From an uncultured Clostridia bacterium (GTDB lineage: Bacteria; Bacillota; Clostridia; TANB77; CAG-508): 64,000 nucleotides of DNA. The stretch covers positions 1 to 64,000 of the forward strand of contig CANQJH010000005.1 in the NCBI GenBank assembly GCA_947624195.1. Direction: 5' to 3'. Below the pieces are notes generated by a model, which was not told the DNA's origin, searched no databases, and saw only the letters and a program-made list of their open reading frames with translations. Position 1 is the stretch's first letter, and each line of letters opens with the position of its first letter. The position numbers and the translations under genes are program-made. Of the stretch, positions 26,950 to 35,891 are shown in pieces.

Positions 26950-27690
26950 TTATTTACTTTTTTTCAATATTTTAGCTATTCCTAAAACACCTAACATAGA
27001 TATTAACATGAGACTAATCCAAGTCATAATAATATCCCCTGTTTTTGGATTATCGGTTGAAGTATTTGATGTTTCAGCTGATGTGTCTTTATTTGACTCT
27101 ACTGATGTTGGATTATTTTGTGATCCATTATTTGATGAATTAACATCTTTGGCTAGTTTTTCAAAGTTACCATCGGTTAGCAAATATTCGCTATTATGAG
27201 TAATATTAAAATTGTAGTAGTCTTCTTCATCTATTTTTATATTTTCTTCTACTAAACTATAAGTATTTCCATCTGAATAATATAAACTTAAGTCTTTTGC
27301 TCCGAATAATGCTCTTAGTGCATATTCAGGTTTTATTCTAATTAATGTTTTGCAAGGTAATAATCCATTATTTGCAAATTCAATACTTAAGTAATTAGTA
27401 TAGTCATTTGCATATGTAATAACATCTTTAACTCTTGCATCTACATATTGTAATTCATTAAGTGTTTTTTCTAAATATTCGTCAGTGTTTAAGTATCCTT
27501 GTTCTTTCAAATATGAAAAATATTTTTCTATTTCTACTTTTTGAAGTTCATGTAATCCATTTAATAACTCTTCTTCAGTATAATTATCCCAATCAGCATT
27601 TCTCCAATAATCAGCCTCTAGATTTTCATTAAATTTATATTCTGGCAAAATAAATTTACTATATATTTTTTTAGAAAATTTTATTTGCAT
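26950..27690 (-). CDS. C-terminal part of a sortase-anchored surface protein, no signal peptide
   Basis: 246 aa. The C-terminus has an Asn/Ser/Thr-rich linker, NPKTGD, a hydrophobic helix and a KKSK tail: a class of cell-wall sorting signal common in Clostridia. The preceding domain (about 90-170, with a final NSEYLLTDG) resembles the last beta domain of large surface proteins. The N-terminus has no signal peptide and starts after only a weak AAAGATA site, so as it stands it could not be secreted. Most likely a 5'-truncated remnant of a longer gene. Confidence 0.6.
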   Translation of the reverse strand: MQIKFSKKIYSKFILPEYKFNENLEADYWRNADWDNYTEEELLNGLHELQKVEIEKYFSYLKEQGYLNTDEYLEKTLNELQYVDARVKDVITYANDYTNYLSIEFANNGLLPCKTLIRIKPEYALRALFGAKDLSLYYSDGNTYSLVEENIKIDEEDYYNFNITHNSEYLLTDGNFEKLAKDVNSSNNGSQNNPTSVESNKDTSAETSNTSTDNPKTGDIIMTWISLMLISMLGVLGIAKILKKSK

Positions 27691-27764
27691 ATCTATATCT
27701 TTTGTTTCATTTTATTTTCTATAATTATAATATAAAAACTTTAACTGCACAATACTTTTTATAT

Positions 27765-27798
27765 AAAAAAAATCAACCATTTTACTGATTGATTTTTG
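27765..27798 (-). terminator. Terminator after tRNA-Leu
   Basis: AAAATCAA pairs with TTGATTTT around 27771-27797; on the minus strand the stem ends in eight T. It lies about 40 nt beyond the tRNA 3' end. A second stem (TATCTGTTC / GAACAGATA, about 27800-27829) sits between. Confidence 0.7.
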
Positions 27799-27835
27799 TA
27801 TCTATCTGTTCCATTAGTTCGAACAGATACGTCGT

Positions 27836-27923
27836 TGGTGCAGATACCCGGAATCGAACCGGGACGGATTATTAGTCCGCAGGATTTTAAGTCCTGTGCG
27901 TCTACCAGTTCCGCCATATCTGC
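27836..27923 (-). tRNA. tRNA-Leu (anticodon UAA)
   Basis: The minus strand reads GCAGATA (27923-27917) through to TATCTGC, forming a perfect 7-bp acceptor stem, then discriminator A and an encoded CCA (27838-27836). The anticodon arm GGACTTAAAATCC shows anticodon TAA. A long variable arm (GCGGACTAATAATCCGT) and the T-loop GGTTCGATTCC confirm a class II leucine tRNA. It reads UUA, the dominant leucine codon in this AT-rich genome. Confidence 0.97.
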
Positions 27924-28018
27924 ATGCATATTCAATTAAGACAATACTTATTATAATACTTTTTCATCTACTTTGTCAACTACTTTTTTAAACTTTTTAT
28001 CTCCTTATATAACGCTTA

Positions 28019-28050
28019 TAAAAAGATAGGCTATCTCTAGCCTATCTTAT
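28019..28050 (-). terminator. Terminator of the HU gene
   Basis: AAGATAGGCT (28023-28032) pairs with AGCCTATCTT (28039-28048), a perfect 10-bp stem with 6-nt loop and a T-run on the minus strand, about 37 nt past the HU stop. Confidence 0.8.
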
Positions 28051-28084
28051 ATGAATTCATATGTATAATATAAAACTCATCTAA

Positions 28085-28363
28085 TTATTTTTTATTAACA
28101 ACTTCTTTTAAAGCTTTTCCTGCTTTGAATACAGGAGCCTTTGATGCTGGTATTTTGATTTCTTCCTTAGTTTGAGGATTTCTTCCTTTTCTAGCTGCTC
28201 TCTTTCTTACTTCGAAAGATCCAAAGCCAACTAATTGAACTTTGTCACCTTTCTTTAAGCTGTCTGTTACAGCTGATACAAAAGCGTCTAAAGAAGCTTC
28301 AGCACTCTTTTTTGTTTCTCCTGTTTTAGCAGCCATTGCTGCGATTAAATCAGATTTGTTCAT
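28085..28363 (-). CDS. hup: DNA-binding protein HU
   Basis: 92 aa, standard HU size. [21 protein letters not shown] is the dimerisation helix pair; the signature [20 protein letters not shown] (46-65) and the beta-arm with an [13 protein letters not shown] tail are intact. It is a nucleoid architectural protein that bends DNA as a dimer. It has a strong TAGGAGG site and its own terminator, fitting a highly expressed single gene. Confidence 0.97.
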   Translation of the reverse strand: MNKSDLIAAMAAKTGETKKSAEASLDAFVSAVTDSLKKGDKVQLVGFGSFEVRKRAARKGRNPQTKEEIKIPASKAPVFKAGKALKEVVNKK

Positions 28364-28533
28364 TTAATTTACCTCCTATTAAGATACAAATATGTTATAG
28401 AATTAAGATTGTACTCTTACTCTACTACCTTATTATTCGCCAATTAAAAACAAAATCCTTCTTTTTTTTTATTTTTTTCACTTTCAAAGTCAAGTGTGCC
28501 TAAGCTTTGCCAAAGTTTGTGACGTGTAAGTGT

Positions 28534-30141
28534 TTATTTTACAAGTGTTCGAGCATTACTATTTTTTCTGAATTTAATAAAAAATATTTCATTTTTATTT
28601 AAAATTTTTACTAAAAATAACGAAATAATATATATAATTAATCCTAAAATTAATGAAATTAATAGTCCAACTATATTATTTATATTTACACTTAAAATTT
28701 TATATGCTATTTGTGAGCTGAAAATCATAAGTGAGCTACATATTAATGGTTTAATGAGGTTTGATTTGTATATTGTTATATTTGTATATTTCTTAACTGC
28801 TATTAAACTTATCGTAAAAATGACACTATTATATGCCACTGTAGCTATAGCTGCTCCTTTGGTACCACCTATTGGTAAATTTACTTTTGGAACTAATATG
28901 TTATTAAGTAATGCCTTTACTAAAACTCCACACGTTACTGCAATTATTGGAACTTTTGATTTCCCTATTCCGTATAAAACTACATTTAACATTTGTGTAA
29001 TTGTAATGAATAGTATAGAAATGGAGCTAATCTTTAATATAACTGCTCCACTGGATGCGTTTGGAAATAATAGTTTCAAGATTTCTTCACCATAAAATAG
29101 GAAAGTTACTATTATTGGTACTGTTAACGTTAAGCCAAATGTTATTGATTTATTGATTCTATCTTCCCTCTTTTTTAAATTACTTTTTGAAGCTACAATG
29201 CTTGGCAGTAATGCTGTTGTAATTGCTGAATTAAATGATAACGGAAAGCTTACCAAAGTTTCAACTTTTCCGCTTAATATTCCATATTCTATTTTGGCTT
29301 GTTCATAACCTATTACATCTTTTAATTTATTTACTATTGTTGTAGAATCAATATTCTTAGCTATTGTTCCTATTACAGCTGTTAGCGAAATTGGTACAGC
29401 TACCTTTACTATTTCACTAATTATTGTAAGTGTTCTAACTCTTGTAACATTTGCACTACTTTTTATGTCTATTCCTATTTCGTGTCTTTGTTTTAAAAAT
29501 GCTTTATACAAATATAAAAATTCACATATATTCGCTACTGTTGATGACAAATTTGCACAAGCAGCCATTACTGTTGTGTTTGTGTTGGACATTAATACAA
29601 CTGAAATTTCTATAAATATAATTGTAGATATTGTTCTCGTTATCTGGTCGATAGACTGTGCTTTTGCTGTGTCTTTTTGATTTTCTCTTCCTCCAAAGTA
29701 TCCTCTAAAAACTGCAACTATTGTTGAAAAGAATACAGAAGGTGCTAGGGCTATAATAGAAAGTTGCGCTTCTGGTATTTTCAAATAATAACAGGCTATT
29801 TGCTTTGAGAAAATAGCAAGAGTTAAACTTCCACATAGTCCAATTATGCTAAAAATTAATACAGATATTTTAAATATTTTATATGCACCCTTGTGGTCTC
29901 CTCTTGAACTTCTTTCTGCAACTAACCTAGATATTGCTCCTGGAATACCTATTGATGAGAAGCTTATAATTAAGGAATAAACCTGAAATCCTGCTGATGA
30001 AATTGCGTTACCCGCGTCTCCAAAGCCATTTCTATTTGTTAAGTATAATTTATGTACTAATCCTAAACACTTTACAATTATTTGTGAAATAAGCAAAGCA
30101 AAAACACTTTGCCTAAAAGTTTCTTTATACTTTTTACTCAT
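28534..30141 (-). CDS. SpoVB/MurJ-like lipid flippase (MOP superfamily)
   Basis: 535 aa from the ATG at 30141, chosen because AAGGAAGGAA lies just before it. About 14 membrane helices in the MATE/MurJ pattern. The first helix region (FALLISQIIVKCLGLVHKLY) and AISSAGFQVYSLIISFSSIGIPGAISRLVAE are typical of SpoVB/YtgP-type proteins, which export lipid-linked peptidoglycan or polysaccharide precursors. In sporulating relatives SpoVB is needed for cortex synthesis. I cannot tell from sequence whether it serves cortex, capsule or wall. Confidence 0.85.
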   Translation of the reverse strand: MSKKYKETFRQSVFALLISQIIVKCLGLVHKLYLTNRNGFGDAGNAISSAGFQVYSLIISFSSIGIPGAISRLVAERSSRGDHKGAYKIFKISVLIFSIIGLCGSLTLAIFSKQIACYYLKIPEAQLSIIALAPSVFFSTIVAVFRGYFGGRENQKDTAKAQSIDQITRTISTIIFIEISVVLMSNTNTTVMAACANLSSTVANICEFLYLYKAFLKQRHEIGIDIKSSANVTRVRTLTIISEIVKVAVPISLTAVIGTIAKNIDSTTIVNKLKDVIGYEQAKIEYGILSGKVETLVSFPLSFNSAITTALLPSIVASKSNLKKREDRINKSITFGLTLTVPIIVTFLFYGEEILKLLFPNASSGAVILKISSISILFITITQMLNVVLYGIGKSKVPIIAVTCGVLVKALLNNILVPKVNLPIGGTKGAAIATVAYNSVIFTISLIAVKKYTNITIYKSNLIKPLICSSLMIFSSQIAYKILSVNINNIVGLLISLILGLIIYIISLFLVKILNKNEIFFIKFRKNSNARTLVK

Positions 30142-30380
30142 GTTTCCTTCCTTTTCATTCAATATTAGCTTGCCTTTTAAAATATATGTGCATATCTATT
30201 TTAAAATTACGGAAATGTAAAGTTTAGATGTTTCATTAATACTAAAAATATGAATATAGGTTATTTTTAATTAAGCAATCATCTATGAGCATTAATTTTT
30301 ATAAAAAAAATTCCTTAAAAGTATTGTTTTTTTTGTCATTTTGTAGGATAATATAAGTATATAGTTGAAAGGATAAAAGT

Positions 30381-32708
30381 ATGAAATTATTAGATAAATT
30401 TTTAAAGTTTTTAAAAACTGATCGAAATACTTTTTTTACATATATATTAACCCTAATAAGTGCATACATCGTTGTAGATAGAGTAGTTGAATTTTTACTT
30501 ATTGTATTTACTGGTGTAGCTTCAAATTATTGGGGTCCTATTGCGTACGCGGTTGCATTTCTGTGTCCTATATTTGCATTTCTATTTTCATTCTCATCCA
30601 AGTTTGTTACTTGTGATGACGATAAATTAGGTTTGCTATATACTTATTTTGTAACCTTATATGTATTAATAGTTACAATGATAACTGAATGGATAAATGA
30701 ATTAATATGGATTGGTTTACTATCACTTCCTGGCTATACAACTATAGTTTCAGAATTTGCTTATTTAATTAAACCTGCCCTTTCATCAATAGCTTTAGCA
30801 CTTCCATTGTCTACGGCTCATCTAGTTTTCAAAACAATATTTACTGGAATTAATGATTCAAAAGCTATGAAAGATTCTATTTTTGATTATGATGGAATCA
30901 ATCTTTCTGATAAATCTATTGGTGTTGGTGCTTATACTAACGAAATTTTTATTGGTGTTGATAAAGACCATGGTCATGACGTTAAACTTTCTGAAATTAG
31001 AAGATTTGAGTCTACTTTAGTAGTAGGTGTTTCAGGTTCTGGTAAAACATCATTAATATTTGAGCCATGGGTTGCTCAAGATATTAGTAAAAAATACTTC
31101 TTTAGAGAAACCTCTAAAACACTTGCATTTGCTGCTCTTAAGACAGGTATTGCAACTATCAATGCACCTTATGATAATGAATACATAAATAAAAACTTTA
31201 CATTAAATATGTTAGTTCCTGTAGAATCTAGAAAGAGCACATTTAATAGTTACTTTAAAAAGTTAATATATTTTGATGCACCTAGCAAACCTATATATAA
31301 GAATCTTGGTATAACCTATATGGCTCCTGATTATGAGACTATATCTAAAGTTAAAAATGTATGTGATAACTTTGGTGTTTCATACAATCTTGTAGACCCA
31401 GACAACATTGATTCAGTTGGATTAAATCCATTTGCATTTGATGATCCTGTCCAAACGGCTCTATCAATATCTACAGTTTTAAAAGGATTTTATACAGACA
31501 AAAATCCAGAGATGGCTCAAGCTTATCAAGAAAACTTGTCAAACCAGATTATTGAAAACCTAGCTATTCTTTTAAAAGTAGCTTACCCTATTTTAAATAA
31601 TGGCAAACTACCAAATATAGATGATATGCTTAAACTATTAAATCATTTTGACTTAATAGAAAAACTATGCAAGATTTTAGAGCAGGACCCTGAACTATCT
31701 GAAAAATATTCAAATCAAATTGGATACTTTAAGAAAAACTTCTACCATGATAGTCCAAATGTAAATGAAATGCAGAAAATAATTTCCATACCAATGTCTC
31801 AGTTAGATACATTACTAAGATATCCTGGTGTAAAGAATATATTATGCAACAGAAACAATAATTTAAACTTTGATAAGGTATTAGAAAATGGAGATGTTTG
31901 CTTAGTTTGTACTCGTCGTGGTGATTTGGGAGAAACAGCCCATAAAGCCTTTGGTTTATTCTTCTTATTGTTAATGCAATTTTCAGTATTAAGAAGACCA
32001 GGAAGTGAAAATACTCGTATTCCTCATTTCTTATATATTGACGAGTTCCCAGACTTTATCTGTCCTGCTACTGAAACAATATTTACTGTTTATAGAAAAT
32101 ATAGAGTAGCAACAGTTGTTTCTGCACAGTCACGTTCACAGTTGCTTTCACATGGTGAAAAGCTAGGAAATACAATAATATCAAATTGTAACAACAAAAT
32201 CGTATTTGGTAATAATTCACCTGAAGACAATGAATGGTGGTCAAAAGAACTTGGAGAAAAGAAAGAGTGGACAATTACCGAAACTGGATTTAATGAAACT
32301 AACTTAAAATATGATCCTAAGAAAAATGCACAATATGGCTACAAAGTTAAATACATGCCTGGTAAAGTTCAATCTTTGAAATTCAAAAAATGTATGTATA
32401 AGATAAAAAGTGTCAAAGGTGCTCTTGAAAATGGTACAGCAAACCTAGATTTCTTACCAGCTAAATACAAAGAAAAACAAGATATTAAACTATTTAACTT
32501 TACTAAATTCACAAGTGGTATATCTGAGGATACATCATCTAATACAAAAAGAAGAAACAATTTATTATCTAACAATGACCATTTCAATGATGACTCAAAT
32601 GGTAATATTGATCCAATAAAAATGGATGATTCAGATTTGACTTTTGAAATAAATAACAATGATGCAATAACATTTAACTTTAGAAAAAACGGGAAAAATA
32701 ATAACTAA
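30381..32708 (+). CDS. VirD4/TraG-like coupling ATPase, orphan
   Basis: 775 aa. Four N-terminal membrane helices (about 18-45, 52-72, 85-115, 125-150), then a RecA-like ATPase with Walker A GVSGSGKT (216-223), Walker B YIDEFPDF (about 554-561) and a downstream VVSAQSRSQL motif. This is the coupling protein of type IV secretion/conjugation that feeds DNA to the channel. No relaxase, VirB4 or channel genes are near. The C-terminal 120 residues are Asn/Asp-rich and likely disordered. It converges on a replication-relaxation-like gene. GAAAGGAT precedes the ATG. Confidence 0.85.
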   Translation: MKLLDKFLKFLKTDRNTFFTYILTLISAYIVVDRVVEFLLIVFTGVASNYWGPIAYAVAFLCPIFAFLFSFSSKFVTCDDDKLGLLYTYFVTLYVLIVTMITEWINELIWIGLLSLPGYTTIVSEFAYLIKPALSSIALALPLSTAHLVFKTIFTGINDSKAMKDSIFDYDGINLSDKSIGVGAYTNEIFIGVDKDHGHDVKLSEIRRFESTLVVGVSGSGKTSLIFEPWVAQDISKKYFFRETSKTLAFAALKTGIATINAPYDNEYINKNFTLNMLVPVESRKSTFNSYFKKLIYFDAPSKPIYKNLGITYMAPDYETISKVKNVCDNFGVSYNLVDPDNIDSVGLNPFAFDDPVQTALSISTVLKGFYTDKNPEMAQAYQENLSNQIIENLAILLKVAYPILNNGKLPNIDDMLKLLNHFDLIEKLCKILEQDPELSEKYSNQIGYFKKNFYHDSPNVNEMQKIISIPMSQLDTLLRYPGVKNILCNRNNNLNFDKVLENGDVCLVCTRRGDLGETAHKAFGLFFLLLMQFSVLRRPGSENTRIPHFLYIDEFPDFICPATETIFTVYRKYRVATVVSAQSRSQLLSHGEKLGNTIISNCNNKIVFGNNSPEDNEWWSKELGEKKEWTITETGFNETNLKYDPKKNAQYGYKVKYMPGKVQSLKFKKCMYKIKSVKGALENGTANLDFLPAKYKEKQDIKLFNFTKFTSGISEDTSSNTKRRNNLLSNNDHFNDDSNGNIDPIKMDDSDLTFEINNNDAITFNFRKNGKNNN

Positions 32709-32751
32709 TATTAAAATGGCAAAACTAAACTGATAGTAAAAAATAATAATA

Positions 32752-32954
32752 AATTAAAACAGAAAATAGTTATCTTTTCATGCCTTGCTGTCGAAAATTC
32801 CATAAGGCCACTAATGGCTGTGCAATTAATGTACTTCATACAATACATAATGCCATTGGGCGCTTGTATGTAATTTTCTTCATTCGCCCTACGCTAACGC
32901 TCCGGTTAGTCGCTGCGCGGCTTATTCAAAAATAACTATTTTCTGTTTTTAATT
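32752..32954. repeat. Dispersed palindromic element, copy B
   Basis: About 203 bp between convergent genes. The terminal inverted repeat of about 22 bp (32752-32773 with 32932-32954, one extra T) includes AAAATAGTTAT/ATAACTATTTT. The interior matches copy A (5164-5358) in reverse orientation, including GGAGCGTTAGCG-type and GCGCCCAATGGCATTATGTA words. Its stem plus T-rich ends can terminate both neighbours. The terminal repeats differ in sequence from copy A, yet each copy is self-complementary. Confidence 0.85.
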
Positions 32955-32997
32955 AATAATTTAATTCAGTTTTTTTGTCATTTTAATTTTTACAATA

Positions 32998-33927
32998 TTA
33001 GGCTAAAATCTTAGCTTCCACATTTCTCATCTTGTATTTCCCATTTTCCTCAACAAAGTCATACAAGCTCTTACTTAAATTATCATTATTTTGATGTAAA
33101 TCTGTTGTATAATAATAACTTATTTTTTCTATTTTAATGTTGTTTGTTACAAGTACCTTGAAGGTTTCTGCCATATGTCTATCGTCTTCACATATAAATA
33201 CCAATTGTGGGATAGATAGGAATCCCGAATCTCCTGGTACAAAATTATCGTAAAAGTCTTTCCAAAGATTCATCCTTTCTATTAATTTATTTTCCCAACC
33301 TTCATTTCTTCTTAGTACTTCAAAAACGAAGCTTATTTTTCTTCTATTAAAATCTAAATCAATACTGGCAATTGGTTTGAATTGTTTACTTAAGGTTTTA
33401 GCTTGAATTAATGGTTTTAATTTAAATTCTGAGAAAGCCTTAACTTTTCTCATATACGCAATGACTAATTGATTGCCTGCCAACTTCTTCTTAATCATTT
33501 CAACTGGTTTTGCATTGTCACTTGGTTGCCATTTGCATTCGATTTCTCTTGAATTTAGTAAATACTTGCCCATTTTTTCCATACAATAAACTCTATATAT
33601 ACCGCTACCTTCTGGTGAAGTAAAATAATATCTAGTAAGTATCTTGCACTTGATTAATTGGTCTAGTTTTACATTTAACTTATCTTGATTTTTAATGTCT
33701 GCTTTTTGATATTCTAATAGTTGAAACAATTGCCTTGATGTTAAAAATTCATATTTATTTACTAATTCTAAAATTTGAAAATGTATATCACTTATATGTC
33801 CTAAGTTCATCTTTTGAAGTATTTGATTCATCGATACATAACCATCTTTACCGTCAAATACCTTAATTTCCCCTTCTCTCATTCTAAATGGTGATACTGT
33901 TGTTTTTATTTCATTATCTGCTACCAT
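32998..33927 (-). CDS. Replication-relaxation-like winged-helix protein
   Basis: 309 aa from the ATG at 33927, preceded by TAGGAGGAA. The N-terminal half holds a winged helix (about 45-130: HFQILELVNKYEFLTSRQLFQLLEY) followed by a domain with alternating strands, including ASIDLDFNRRKISFVFEVLR and a late SIPQLVFICED. This layout matches the replication-relaxation (Replic_Relax) family found on mobile elements and plasmids, often near VirD4-like ATPases. It is convergent with the coupling ATPase, so the two may be the remains of one integrated element. Function unproven. Confidence 0.65.
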   Translation of the reverse strand: MVADNEIKTTVSPFRMREGEIKVFDGKDGYVSMNQILQKMNLGHISDIHFQILELVNKYEFLTSRQLFQLLEYQKADIKNQDKLNVKLDQLIKCKILTRYYFTSPEGSGIYRVYCMEKMGKYLLNSREIECKWQPSDNAKPVEMIKKKLAGNQLVIAYMRKVKAFSEFKLKPLIQAKTLSKQFKPIASIDLDFNRRKISFVFEVLRRNEGWENKLIERMNLWKDFYDNFVPGDSGFLSIPQLVFICEDDRHMAETFKVLVTNNIKIEKISYYYTTDLHQNNDNLSKSLYDFVEENGKYKMRNVEAKILA

Positions 33928-34042
33928 ATAACTTCCTCCTACAAAAATTATTTTATAGATTTGACCTATTAATAAAATAGGATTTTTGAGTTGTTTAAAT
34001 TTATAAACATCTCTTCTACACTTTACTATTATACCACTTATG

Positions 34043-34813
34043 TTAACAAGATACAAGTGTTAATTTGATTTTCTTTTTCTCAGGTATAATCTTTTTTATC
34101 CTTACTATTACTTCTTTTCCGTACTCGATATCCTTTTTATAATCACATAATCCTACAAGGTTAGGTTTAAGTTCTATAAAAATTCCATCTTTGTTTTTTG
34201 TAATTTCTTTTGCAATGCCCTTTACAATGCTTCCTTCTTCAAAGTCTTTAATGTTATCTTCCCAACTTCCTAGCATATCTTTGTAAGATAGAAAGAACTT
34301 CTTATTTTGTTTATCGATTTCTTTAATCTTCACTTTTATTCTTTGTCCAACTTGAAGTCTCTCCTCAGGCGACTTCATCCTTGCTACTGAAATGTCATTA
34401 ATATATAAAAGTCCAGAGGTGCCCCCTCCTACTTCTATAAAAGCTCCATATGGTTTAATACTTCTGACAATTCCATCCACAATATCACCCTGTGATAGAT
34501 TATTAATTATCCAATCTAGGCTTTCGTCTTTAACTGCCTTTCTTGAAAGAATACAAGTATTTTCTTGCTCTTTAATATCATTTATTTTAAATTGAATATA
34601 GTTATTTCCTTTAACCATTTGTCCCAATTCCTGATTTGGAATAATACCCTTAATATTATTTCCCAAATCAATATAGACATTGTGGTTATAATCTATATTA
34701 TGAATTTTTCCTTCTAAGACCGCATTTTGTTCACGAGCCCTTTTTAGTTCTTCAATTGAATATTTATTATTTTCTTGATTCCAACCTTCTGGAACAAATC
34801 TTTGGTATATCAT
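34043..34813 (-). CDS. S1-domain RNA-binding protein
   Basis: 256 aa from the ATG at 34813 (AAAGGA 8 nt upstream); an ATG three codons earlier overlaps that site. It contains three S1-type OB folds, about residues 30-90, 105-175 (SQGDIVDGIVRSIKPYGAFIEVGG, the best one) and 190-255. It resembles the short S1 homologs of Clostridia, related to ribosomal protein S1 or general stress protein 13 rather than the full six-domain S1. Probably binds mRNA or ribosomes. It precedes the gene at 32998 on the same strand with a 115-nt gap. Confidence 0.82.
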   Translation of the reverse strand: MIYQRFVPEGWNQENNKYSIEELKRAREQNAVLEGKIHNIDYNHNVYIDLGNNIKGIIPNQELGQMVKGNNYIQFKINDIKEQENTCILSRKAVKDESLDWIINNLSQGDIVDGIVRSIKPYGAFIEVGGGTSGLLYINDISVARMKSPEERLQVGQRIKVKIKEIDKQNKKFFLSYKDMLGSWEDNIKDFEEGSIVKGIAKEITKNKDGIFIELKPNLVGLCDYKKDIEYGKEVIVRIKKIIPEKKKIKLTLVSC

Positions 34814-34905
34814 TTTTATCATCCTTTGTTTTTAATTTTATCTTAAAATAAATTAATTTTTATTTACTAGGTTTTTATAAATTGAGTTTATAATTATAAG
34901 CGTAT

Positions 34906-35685
34906 TTACTTTAATAATTTACGTATTTCGTCTTCTGTCAAGTATCTCCACTTCCCTAGTTTTAAATCTTTTACATCTATATTTCCGATTTTTGCTCTAT
35001 GTAACGCTAAAACTTTCTTATCTATAGCTTCACACATTTTTCTAATTTCTCTATTTTTCCCTTCATGAATTGTAATCTGTAATCTTGATAAATTTTTTTC
35101 TTCATCAATTTTTAATATTTTAACTTTAGCAGGTTTAGTCAAATATCTCTTATTTTCTACCTCTGCGTGATTTGCTAAAAATTTATCATTTAAAATATCA
35201 TTGCTCAAATTAATTTCAACACCATCTTGTAATTTTTTTACTTCATCTTTTGTTATTTTTCCTAATAAAGTTACATTATAGGTTTTCTCAATTTCATTCT
35301 TGGGATGTGTGACTTTATTTATAAATTCTCCGTCATTTGAAAGGATAAGTGCACCAGATGTATACATATCAAGTCTTCCTACTGGGACTAGCCTTTCTTT
35401 TACTCCTTTAATTAAATCTGTAACTTTATCTCTATCAAACTGCTCTTTCACAGTAGTAACATACCCTATCGGTTTGTTTAACAATATGTATACTTTATTT
35501 TCTTCTCTTTTTACTATTCCGCCATTATATTCGACAGCATCATTTTCTGGGTCTACTTTTATTCCTAGCTCTTTAATGACTTTTCCATTTACTTTTATTT
35601 TTCCTTGGGTCATCAATTCTTCCGCTTTTCTTCTTGAACAGATTCCTGCTTCTGCCAAAAACTTTTGAAGCCTTATTTTTTCCAA
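34906..35685 (-). CDS. 16S/23S rRNA pseudouridine synthase, RluB/RsuA family
   Basis: 259 aa. I place the start at TTG 35685 because GGAGG lies 8 nt before it; upstream in-frame ATGs lead into the tandem repeat and lack a ribosome site. An S4 domain (about 3-50: IRLQKFLAEAGICSRRKAEE) precedes the synthase domain with the catalytic VGRLDMYTSGALILSNDG (nucleophile Asp in GRLD) and KIGNI-type C-terminus. It isomerises one uridine in 23S rRNA (RluB-like) or 16S rRNA (RsuA-like); the sequence alone does not settle which. Confidence 0.9.
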   Translation of the reverse strand: MEKIRLQKFLAEAGICSRRKAEELMTQGKIKVNGKVIKELGIKVDPENDAVEYNGGIVKREENKVYILLNKPIGYVTTVKEQFDRDKVTDLIKGVKERLVPVGRLDMYTSGALILSNDGEFINKVTHPKNEIEKTYNVTLLGKITKDEVKKLQDGVEINLSNDILNDKFLANHAEVENKRYLTKPAKVKILKIDEEKNLSRLQITIHEGKNREIRKMCEAIDKKVLALHRAKIGNIDVKDLKLGKWRYLTEDEIRKLLK

Positions 35686-35713
35686 ATTTACGTCCTCCAA
35701 CTCTTTTATTCTA

Positions 35714-35890
35714 TTCATTAAAAGATACCTGTTTTTTTGTTTCATTTATTAAAATATTTTCTTTTTACTTCATTTATTACAACATACATCCTTTTTTGTC
35801 TCATTTATTAAAAAACATACGTCCTTTTTGTTTCATTTATTTACATATACATCCTTTTTATTTCATTTATTAATAACATACATTCTATTT
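35714..35890. repeat. Tandem repeat of about 30 bp between two pseudouridine synthase genes
   Basis: Five units centred on TTCATTTATT at 35741, 35769, 35800, 35832 and 35862 (spacing 28-32), with CATACATCCTTTTT between them, plus a partial sixth at 35713. The repeats vary by small indels. They fill nearly the whole gap between the genes at 34906 and 35892. Confidence 0.8.
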
Positions 35891-35891
35891 T

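Noticed and set aside
30381-33927. Complete integrative conjugative element
   Set aside because: No relaxase, integrase, VirB4 or channel genes are in the surroundings, only a coupling ATPase and one accessory-like gene.
35686-35745. Longer N-terminus for the RluB-type enzyme
   Set aside because: Upstream ATGs lead into the tandem repeat without ribosome sites. TTG at 35685 has GGAGG at 8 nt and begins directly at the S4 domain.
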